Positions 1 to 5,152 of a stretch of 6,407 nt of DNA are shown in pieces. Location: positions 1 through 6,407 of the forward strand of contig JAUHWE010000287.1 in NCBI GenBank assembly GCA_030424825.1, read 5' to 3'. Position 1 is the stretch's first letter; each line of letters starts with the position of its first letter. The stretch is from Verrucomicrobiia bacterium. Its GTDB lineage: Bacteria; Verrucomicrobiota; Verrucomicrobiia; Opitutales; Opitutaceae. The notes beneath the pieces are model-generated. The model made no database searches, had not been told where the DNA came from, and saw only the letters and a program-made list of their open reading frames with translations. The position numbers and the translations under genes were made by a program.

Positions 1-203
1 CTCTAGTCATGGCATTGGCCATGATTATCTCCATGACCATTGCCGGAGTAGCCGGAGCCCTCGTCCCCATTCTCTTGAAACGGTTTGGTTTGGACCCCGC
101 CCAGTCTTCCTCCATCGTACTCACCACGATAACCGACATTGCGGGTTTCCTCTCTTTCCTAGGCATCGCCACGTTACTCTCAAGCATGCTGGACGCCGGA
201 TAG
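1..203 (+). CDS. mgtE: MgtE-family magnesium channel/transporter, C-terminal end (partial)
   Basis: Only the last 66 or so residues are present; the frame is open to the left edge, so the start lies outside the window. The visible part is two hydrophobic segments joined by a short loop. It carries the hallmarks of the end of the MgtE membrane domain: a GALVPILLKRFGLDPA stretch, then TTITDIAGFLSFLGIA. In characterised MgtE channels the aspartate of the TT-x-TD motif (here encoded at 135-137) lines the pore and coordinates Mg2+. MgtE is a homodimeric inner-membrane Mg2+ channel whose cytosolic N and CBS domains sense Mg2+. Those domains would lie upstream, outside the window. The protein ends DAG just after the last helix, the usual place for the family to end. 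Family assignment is secure; whether the whole gene is intact cannot be seen. Confidence 0.9.
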   Translation, partial: LVMALAMIISMTIAGVAGALVPILLKRFGLDPAQSSSIVLTTITDIAGFLSFLGIATLLSSMLDAG

Positions 204-219
204 ACCCACAAACCATGTA

Positions 220-360
220 GAGCGTGTCCAATAAATTCGATCAAATTGATCTACGATGTAGGGGCGTCGCTTGCGGCGACCGCTCAAGTGGCTAGAACAT
301 CTTACGAATCGGTCGCTGTAAGCGACGCCCCTGCAATAATTCAGCTTAATGGACGCGTTC
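220..360. repeat. Imperfect palindromic repeat element (MITE/REP-like)
   Basis: A 141-bp stretch is built as a nested inverted repeat. The inner arms are 257-282 and 310-335. They are complementary at 23 of 26 positions, centred on the motif AGGGGCGTCGCTT, and separated by a 27-nt spacer. The outer arms are 220-237 (begins GAGCGTGTCC) and 343-360 (ends GGACGCGTTC), matching at about 13-14 of 18 positions. The left flank between outer and inner arms is 12 nt longer than the right and contains a 13-bp palindrome, GATCAAATTGATC (239-251). No open reading frame inside looks real and there is no transposase, so it would be non-autonomous if mobile. No T-run follows either stem, so it is not a typical intrinsic terminator, although the RNA could fold strongly after mgtE. 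Dispersal in the genome is inferred, not seen: only one copy is in the window. Confidence 0.6.
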
Positions 361-406
361 CCAGATTCAGCTGACAGTTCCCTGTATTGCTACCATGCGG
401 AATATC

Positions 407-434
407 TGTACAGAATTTTACTGGCCACTATAAT
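407..434 (+). promoter_or_regulatory. Candidate sigma70-type promoter for the MarC-family gene
   Basis: A perfect TATAAT lies at 429-434, preceded with a 16-nt spacer by TGTACA (407-412), which matches 4 of 6 positions of the -35 consensus. The predicted start near 441 would leave a leader of about 20 nt before the ATG at 461. It sits directly downstream of the palindromic element, so the gene need not depend on readthrough from mgtE. Assigned by consensus only. Confidence 0.42.
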
Positions 435-460
435 GAGCCGGCGAGTATCCTTTGCATTAC

Positions 461-1102
461 ATGACCATCTTCGAATACGCCTTACTGGCCTTTACTTCGC
501 TATTCGTCGTTGTCGAGCCGATCGCAGCTGCCCCCGTATTTCTCGCGATGACACCGCATGACTCGCTCAAGGTACGTATCCGAATGGCTAAACTATCGAG
601 CTTCGTGGTATCGCTTATATTGATCGTGTTCTCAATCGCGGGATCCTTGATCCTGAGCACGCTCGGCATCGGAATTCCCGCCTTCCAAACGGCAGGTGGG
701 ATCCTCCTTCTTCTGATAGCGATCGACATGCTGAATGCGAAAGACTCGGACCAAAAGATCACTACAGAGGAAAGTGAAGCCGGTGCGGAAAAATCAGATA
801 TCGCAGTCACTCCGCTAGCCGTTCCCCTCCTGGCCGGTCCTGGCGCGATCTCTACCAGCATCCTCCTAGCCAATAAAGCTCAAGATTGGTACCAACGTGG
901 GGCACTGCTTGGAGCTATCGTGCTAATTGGAATCACTACCTATTGGGTTTTGAAACTTTCCGCCAAAGGCGCCAATTGGCTTAACCCCATTTTCCTCCGG
1001 ATCACTACTCGCTTGATGGGTCTCATCCTGGCAGCACTCGCCGTCCAATTCATATTCAACGGACTGAAAGCAGCCAACTTTTTCCCAGCCGATTCCCTTT
1101 AG
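461..1102 (+). CDS. MarC-family (UPF0056) integral membrane protein
   Basis: A 213-residue polytopic inner-membrane protein of the MarC/YhgN/YchE family; usual family length is about 200-220. Family motifs in order: a first helix ending in EPIAAAPVFLAMT (about 19-31), AGGILLLLIAIDML after the third helix (about 78-91), TPLAVPLLAGPGAIST (about 117-132) and RLMGLILAALAVQFIFNGL near the C-terminus (about 184-202). About six membrane segments are expected, with a hydrophilic Glu/Lys-rich loop at about 92-113. MarC was once linked to multiple antibiotic resistance, but that role was withdrawn. Some relatives are proposed amino-acid transporters, so the substrate is unknown. The first helix has Glu-Pro where many relatives have Asn-Pro or Asp-Pro. 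I chose the ATG at 461; an in-frame TTG at 452 would add three residues (MHY). Neither has a strong ribosome binding site. It converges with the MscS gene 28 bp downstream; no terminator hairpin is evident there. Confidence 0.92.
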   Translation: MTIFEYALLAFTSLFVVVEPIAAAPVFLAMTPHDSLKVRIRMAKLSSFVVSLILIVFSIAGSLILSTLGIGIPAFQTAGGILLLLIAIDMLNAKDSDQKITTEESEAGAEKSDIAVTPLAVPLLAGPGAISTSILLANKAQDWYQRGALLGAIVLIGITTYWVLKLSAKGANWLNPIFLRITTRLMGLILAALAVQFIFNGLKAANFFPADSL

Positions 1103-1130
1103 CGAATAGGCCATCCCTAGGACGACAGCG

Positions 1131-2042
1131 CTACGATTTCGAGCGGTTTCCTTCTGCGGGCGTTCGTTTCGGCAACGCCTTTTTCGCATGGGTCCGGCGT
1201 TTAGGAATCGGCTTTTCCGTTTCGTAAAGGACACTCACCATCCACTCTTGGTATTGACTGTCAATGTGCTGCATCCGTTTCACTAATTCCTGGCGGAAAA
1301 ACGTTTCCAGCGGACCCCCTCGTCCCGGCCAAATGCGGAACTTGAGACGGACAAACCGTTTTCCTCCAGTAGTCTCCCGGACGCCTTCCGCCGACGGAGC
1401 CGCAACAAGCACTCCAGGAAACTGTTCCACAAAGTTACTCATGAGATTCTTTGATTTCTCAACCATTTGCGCGTTCGTTTCTGCATCGCCGATTAGCGTC
1501 ACATCCACCAGACAGCGGAGATAGCCTTTGGGATAGTTGATCACATTTCCGATCGAACGATTTGGAATATATACCAAGGCTCCCATCGGATTTTCCAGCA
1601 CAACGAACCGCATGCCGATCGAGCGCACAATTCCCACTTGGCCGCCAACTTCTACCATGTCGTCCACGTCAATGAGGTCGGAAAAGACCAAGGTTAAACC
1701 CGTCACCACATCTTGGACGACTCCCTGCGATCCAAACCCTACCGCCAGCCCTATCACGGTGGCACTCGCAAAGTACGCCGTAAGCGGAACTCCCATTTCA
1801 TTGAAACCGAACCCGACGGCCCCGAAGTAGAGTCCAAATATCAAAAGGCTGGTCACCAATCCGATTACCGACCGAATCTTCGGATAAAGATCCAAGCCTT
1901 CCTGGCTGAGCAAGTAGAGGGATAGCTTGCGCAATAGATACACGCCGAGGTGAGCGAGTCCCGCTATGCCTGCGATGATCACGATGCGGGTGAGCACAGA
2001 AGATTGATCTAGAAAATCCAGCCAAGCGATTACCATTGTCAT
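1131..2042 (-). CDS. MscS-family mechanosensitive ion channel
   Basis: A 303-residue small-conductance mechanosensitive channel, which would open under membrane tension to release solutes during hypo-osmotic shock. Three membrane segments are visible: about 16-37, 58-78 and the pore-lining TM3 at about 88-121. TM3 has the Gly/Ala-rich signature VIGLAVGFGSQGVVQDVV (96-113), which packs the heptamer pore. It is followed by the beta domain, with VEVGGQVGIV-SIGMRFVVLENPMG and then YIPNRSI (158-164), and an alpha/beta vestibule domain to about 276. The length is close to E. coli MscS (286). The last 27 residues form a strongly basic tail rich in Lys, Arg and Pro. I chose the ATG at 2042 because AGGG lies 8 nt upstream (2051-2054). 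Other in-frame starts are a TTG at 2078 (315 residues) and an ATG at 2036. It is transcribed divergently from the NADH dehydrogenase fusion gene. Confidence 0.93.
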   Translation of the reverse strand: MTMVIAWLDFLDQSSVLTRIVIIAGIAGLAHLGVYLLRKLSLYLLSQEGLDLYPKIRSVIGLVTSLLIFGLYFGAVGFGFNEMGVPLTAYFASATVIGLAVGFGSQGVVQDVVTGLTLVFSDLIDVDDMVEVGGQVGIVRSIGMRFVVLENPMGALVYIPNRSIGNVINYPKGYLRCLVDVTLIGDAETNAQMVEKSKNLMSNFVEQFPGVLVAAPSAEGVRETTGGKRFVRLKFRIWPGRGGPLETFFRQELVKRMQHIDSQYQEWMVSVLYETEKPIPKRRTHAKKALPKRTPAEGNRSKS

Positions 2043-2050
2043 TTTCGATA

Positions 2051-2054
2051 CCCT
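2051..2054 (-). promoter_or_regulatory. Ribosome binding site supporting the ATG start of the MscS gene
   Basis: On the minus strand, AGGG is followed by an 8-nt spacer and the ATG at 2042. This decides the start in favour of ATG 2042 over the TTG at 2078, where only a GAG two bases away is seen. The match is short. Confidence 0.45.
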
Positions 2055-2117
2055 GTCGGTTCGAACGCGATGGCACAAGCTCGACGTGCTTCAAAATCGA
2101 ACGGGATCTCCGAAAGC

Positions 2118-2132
2118 GCCATCATCGATGGC
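2118..2132. promoter_or_regulatory. Operator-like 15-bp palindrome in the divergent intergenic region
   Basis: GCCATC-ATC-GATGGC is a perfect 6-bp inverted repeat with a 3-nt centre. It lies immediately downstream of the minus-strand TATAAT, where mscS transcription would be expected to begin. It could be a repressor operator or simply a small hairpin at the 5' end of the transcript. No known regulator consensus is recognised, and a 6-bp arm can occur by chance. Confidence 0.22.
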
Positions 2133-2133
2133 A

Positions 2134-2139
2134 ATTATA
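2134..2139 (-). promoter_or_regulatory. Candidate -10 box for the MscS gene
   Basis: The minus strand reads a perfect TATAAT about 92 nt upstream of the ATG at 2042. No convincing -35 hexamer exists at a 15-19 nt spacing and there is no TG extension, so this is a partial promoter call. An activator or an alternative sigma factor could make up for the weak -35. Confidence 0.3.
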
Positions 2140-2172
2140 GAAAAAGTTGGCTCTTGAGCAGTCTGGATGGTA

Positions 2173-2189
2173 GGCATTGAAAAAATGCC
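2173..2189 (+). promoter_or_regulatory. Small hairpin in the leader of the NADH dehydrogenase fusion gene
   Basis: GGCATT-GAAAA-AATGCC forms a perfect 6-bp stem with a 5-nt purine loop, 50 nt upstream of the preferred ATG at 2240. The alternative in-frame TTG (2177-2179) lies inside this stem, which argues mildly against TTG as the true start. It could be a leader structure affecting mRNA stability, or chance. No clear -35/-10 pair for this gene was found on the plus strand. Confidence 0.3.
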
Positions 2190-2239
2190 ATTGCAGCCGA
2201 GAAACAAGTCAACCATCTCTCAATACTTACCGAGCGGCT

Positions 2240-4282
2240 ATGACCCCTACCATACAGGTATTTGATAATATTATACTCGGCGGCGGATTTGCGGGAGTCT
2301 ATGCCGCCAAGTCCCTCAGCCGCGAATTGGGCCGCAAAGCGCATTCGCATTCCATCGCGATCGTTGCCAGCGAAAACCACATGGTATTTCAGCCCATGCT
2401 TCCGGAAGTTGCGGGAGCCGCTCTATCCCCTCGACATGTTGTAAATCCGATTCGGAGTCTTTGCAAATCGGCCAAGGTCTTTAAAGCTCAGGCCACCGGA
2501 ATCGACCTAGACAATCGGGTTCTCAAACTGAGCGTCGGCGATTTTGTCGGCAACATCGAACTCGGCTTTAAACAAATTGGCCTCTGTCTCGGCGCCAAAA
2601 TCGATCTCAGCGCGATCCCTGGTATGCAAGAGCATTCCCTGCTCCTCCAGAACGTCGGGGATGCCATGCGTATCCGGGCCCATTTCGTCAGCCGACTAGA
2701 GGAAGCCAATCTTGCCTTTAACGCCGACGTACGGCGGCGCCTGCTTTCCTTCGTCATCGTTGGGGGCGGCTACTCAGGCGTGGAAACCGCGGGCCAATTC
2801 CTCGATCTCGCTCGCGCCATCTACCACCAGTATAAGAATATTTCCTGGGAGGACTTTCGCTTCACCCTTATCCACAGTCGTGACCACCTGCTGCCAACCC
2901 TCAACAAGAAACTGGGCAAGTACGCCGAATCCCACCTGAAAAAGCGGTCACTCGATATTCAGCTAGAGCGACGCGCTAGGGCGATTACCGCCAATCGTGT
3001 CTATCTGGACGATGGCTCTCACATTGAGACCAATACGGTGATCTGCACGGTCGGAAACGCGCCTCACCCTCTCGTCACGTCCTTGAACCGCGAATACGGG
3101 ATTGAGATGGAATGGGGTCGTTTAAAGACGCTGGCTGATTGTAGCATCAGCGGATTTCCCTCGGTATGGGCCGCCGGAGACTGCGCCTTGGTTCCGCAAA
3201 AGGACGGGACGCCGAGTCCACCCACCGCTCAATTCGCGCTTCGTCAAGGAGAGCTAATGGGACGCAATATGGCCCGACAAAGTGAAAACAGCCCGACGAA
3301 GCCGTTTGCCTTCACAGCGATCGGTGAGCTTGCTTCGATTGGGCACCATAGTGCCGTCGCCGAAATCAAGGGCCTGCGTTTTTCCGGACTCTTCGCCTGG
3401 TGGATGTGGCGATCCATCTACCTCATGAAACTTCCCGGCATCGAACGCAAGATGCGCGTCGTCTTCGACTGGACATTAGAGCTCTTTTTCCCACGAGATA
3501 TCAATCTTCTCAATCCGCAGTACTCGACGGGTGCAAGCGAAACACATCTGGAAAAAGGAGATGTGCTTTTTCACCAAGGGGACCCCGCGTTTTCCTTCTA
3601 CATCGTCAAATCCGGCGCGATCGAATTGCGAGACAACGGGAAAAAAGTTAAAACGGTTCTCGCTCACCAGCACTTCGGAGAAAGGGCTTTACTGGAAAAA
3701 ACCAACTACCTGTTTCAGGCAGTCGCACTGGAACCGACTACGCTCGTAACGATTCGGAATTCCCTATTCCAGCAGATCGTGTTGGCGGATTCCTCCTTTG
3801 CGAGTTTCCTCAAACAAACCGCTCAATCCAACCTCACTCACGACGAGTTGGAAGCGCTTATCAGCCGACTTGGGGAGCGCCAATTGGCACGGCTCGTGCG
3901 GGATGCCATGAGTTCGAATTTGGCTACCATTGACGCTCAATCAACTATCGGAGCAGCCATCACCCGATTTAAGGCAGAATCCAAAAACTACCTACCGATT
4001 ATCGATTCAAATGGGATTCCCATCGGGGCCCTTAAGAAAGAGAGCCTCTACATTCAGATGCTCTCTTCAGAACTGGATTTCGAGCAACCCATCAAAACGC
4101 TCCCATTCGTTCAGTTGCCCAAAATCAACCAGGACTCCTCACTGCAAGACGCCCTCATTCTCATGAGTCGAAATAACGCGAGTAAAGCGCTGGCCACCGA
4201 TGAAGAAGGTCGACTTGTCGGGATTATCGCCATTATCGACATCATGGATACTCAACTTCTTTCCACCACAATTAGTAGATAA
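2240..4282 (+). CDS. Type II NADH dehydrogenase-like flavoprotein fused to cNMP-binding and tandem CBS domains
   Basis: A 680-residue three-part protein. Residues 1 to about 425 resemble type II NADH:quinone oxidoreductase (NDH-2), a single-subunit, non-proton-pumping enzyme. They hold an FAD-binding GGGFAG (14-19), a family segment HMVFQPMLPEVAGA (47-60), a second dinucleotide site GGGYSGVE (175-182) for NAD(P)H, the FAD motif AAGD (311-314), AQFALRQGE (330-338) near the expected quinone site, and a Trp-rich hydrophobic helix (about 381-400) likely to anchor it to the membrane. Residues about 430-519 form a cyclic-nucleotide-binding beta-roll with FGERALL (479-485). The following Tyr-Leu-Phe-Gln (490-493) lacks the arginine that normally contacts the cyclic phosphate. 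Two CBS motifs follow (about 552-604 and 616-674), a likely adenosyl-nucleotide-sensing Bateman module. Typical NDH-2 proteins are 400-450 residues, so the last 250 are additional. I prefer the ATG at 2240 (weak GAG five bases upstream); a TTG at 2177 would add 21 hydrophilic residues. A 42-bp gap to ppk2 suggests one operon. Electron acceptor and ligands are inferred. Confidence 0.92.
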   Translation: MTPTIQVFDNIILGGGFAGVYAAKSLSRELGRKAHSHSIAIVASENHMVFQPMLPEVAGAALSPRHVVNPIRSLCKSAKVFKAQATGIDLDNRVLKLSVGDFVGNIELGFKQIGLCLGAKIDLSAIPGMQEHSLLLQNVGDAMRIRAHFVSRLEEANLAFNADVRRRLLSFVIVGGGYSGVETAGQFLDLARAIYHQYKNISWEDFRFTLIHSRDHLLPTLNKKLGKYAESHLKKRSLDIQLERRARAITANRVYLDDGSHIETNTVICTVGNAPHPLVTSLNREYGIEMEWGRLKTLADCSISGFPSVWAAGDCALVPQKDGTPSPPTAQFALRQGELMGRNMARQSENSPTKPFAFTAIGELASIGHHSAVAEIKGLRFSGLFAWWMWRSIYLMKLPGIERKMRVVFDWTLELFFPRDINLLNPQYSTGASETHLEKGDVLFHQGDPAFSFYIVKSGAIELRDNGKKVKTVLAHQHFGERALLEKTNYLFQAVALEPTTLVTIRNSLFQQIVLADSSFASFLKQTAQSNLTHDELEALISRLGERQLARLVRDAMSSNLATIDAQSTIGAAITRFKAESKNYLPIIDSNGIPIGALKKESLYIQMLSSELDFEQPIKTLPFVQLPKINQDSSLQDALILMSRNNASKALATDEEGRLVGIIAIIDIMDTQLLSTTISR

Positions 4283-4324
4283 TCTGTTTTGAAAACCCAC
4301 TATAAGAAAAAATCCTTCTAGGAC

Positions 4325-5122
4325 ATGGCACAGAAAAATAAAAAGAAGTTCTCACTAGAAAACCCAGAAGTCGCTAGCGATGCCTACGACAGCCCTGAAA
4401 CGCTGGAGCAATTGTTAGCGTTGCAGGCCGAACTGGTGAAAATGCAACATTCGATTCACCAGGACCGAAAGCGTCTGGCCATTATTTTCGAAGGACGCGA
4501 TTCGGCTGGTAAGAGTGGAGCCGTAGCAAGGTTCATCCGACACCTGAATCCCAGACTCTATCGTGCCGTCGCCCTCCCTAAACCCAGTGACGTCCAAATG
4601 GGCCAGTGGTTCTTTCAACGCTACATTGAGAAACTACCCAATGCAGGCGAAATCGTATTTTTCGATCGCAGCTGGTACAATAGGGCTCTGGTAGAGCCGG
4701 TTCTCGGCTTTTGCACCCAGGAGCAATACCAGCGCTTTCTCAAAGAAGTTCCCCAGGTGGAAAAGATGCTCGTTGATGATGGTATCCAAATTATAAAACT
4801 CTGGTTCTCGATCGAAAGGGATGTTCAGGCAGATCGGCTAGAGGCCCGAAAAAAGAGCATCCTCACTAGTTGGAAACTGAGCACTGTGGACCGTGAGGCG
4901 CAGATGAAATGGAACGACTATACGAAATATAAAAAGGCGATGTTCAAAGCCACCAATACGGGGCACTGCCCTTGGGTCATCGTTGAAGGGAACGACAAAG
5001 AGAAAGCACGTATTGAAGCCATTCGTCACGTGCTATCGAAAGTCGATTACGAAGGAAAAGACCAAGACCTCGTAAACACTGTCGTCTATAAAAATGTAAT
5101 ACTTGATCCAATCTTCGAATAG
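4325..5122 (+). CDS. ppk2: Polyphosphate kinase 2, class I (polyphosphate:nucleoside diphosphate phosphotransferase)
   Basis: A 265-residue one-domain PPK2. It transfers phosphate between inorganic polyphosphate and nucleoside diphosphates (ADP or GDP to ATP or GTP, reversible) in the cytosol. Visible motifs: Walker A FEGRDSAGKSGA (55-66), the conserved HLNPR and ALPKPSD segments (73-89), QWFFQRY (94-100), Walker B EIVFFDRSWYNRA (109-121), GFCT (128-131), and the lid region with Arg171, Arg175 and WKLSTVD (183-189). Overall similarity is to the short class I enzymes (the TIGR03707-like group). Small departures from the usual consensus are Ser64 where Gly is normal in AGKGG, Ile179 where the lid usually has Pro, and Thr187 for Pro in the WKLSPMD stretch. 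All catalytic Lys, Asp and Arg residues are kept, so it looks active. It follows the NADH dehydrogenase fusion by 42 bp on the same strand. AGGA lies only one base before the ATG, so the ribosome binding site is poor. Confidence 0.96.
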   Translation: MAQKNKKKFSLENPEVASDAYDSPETLEQLLALQAELVKMQHSIHQDRKRLAIIFEGRDSAGKSGAVARFIRHLNPRLYRAVALPKPSDVQMGQWFFQRYIEKLPNAGEIVFFDRSWYNRALVEPVLGFCTQEQYQRFLKEVPQVEKMLVDDGIQIIKLWFSIERDVQADRLEARKKSILTSWKLSTVDREAQMKWNDYTKYKKAMFKATNTGHCPWVIVEGNDKEKARIEAIRHVLSKVDYEGKDQDLVNTVVYKNVILDPIFE

Positions 5123-5152
5123 ACAGACCTTTTACTTCTTTCAGGATACGAT

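Noticed and set aside
257..335. The inner inverted repeat as an intrinsic terminator of mgtE
   Set aside because: The stem is long and GC-rich, but the spacer is 27 nt and no run of T follows the right arm, so a mobile-type repeat is the better reading.
349..561. A 70-codon open frame on the plus strand upstream of and overlapping the MarC gene start
   Set aside because: It begins inside the palindromic repeat, overlaps the MarC coding sequence in another frame, is rich in Arg/Cys/Ser as shadow frames often are, and matches no family I recognise.
457..873. A 138-codon minus-strand open frame opposite the MarC gene
   Set aside because: It lies wholly antisense to a clear MarC reading frame and its translation has no recognisable motif; the MarC helices explain the composition.
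1103..1130. A possible bidirectional terminator between the converging MarC and MscS genes
   Set aside because: Only a 6-bp CCTAGG palindrome with no loop and no T-run is present, which is not enough for an intrinsic terminator.
1798..2094. A 98-codon minus-strand frame overlapping the start of the MscS gene
   Set aside because: It is a frame-shifted copy of the MscS coding strand; the MscS frame has clear membrane helices and family motifs, and this one has none.
4283..4324. A possible internal promoter before ppk2 (TATAAG at 4301-4306) and a GTTTTGAAAAC palindrome
   Set aside because: No -35 hexamer lies at a suitable distance upstream of TATAAG, and the palindrome has A/T-rich 5-bp arms with a one-base centre, too weak to call a hairpin or terminator.
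5123..5152. A possible terminator between ppk2 and the P-type ATPase gene
   Set aside because: The 30 bases are pyrimidine-rich but contain no inverted repeat able to form a stem.
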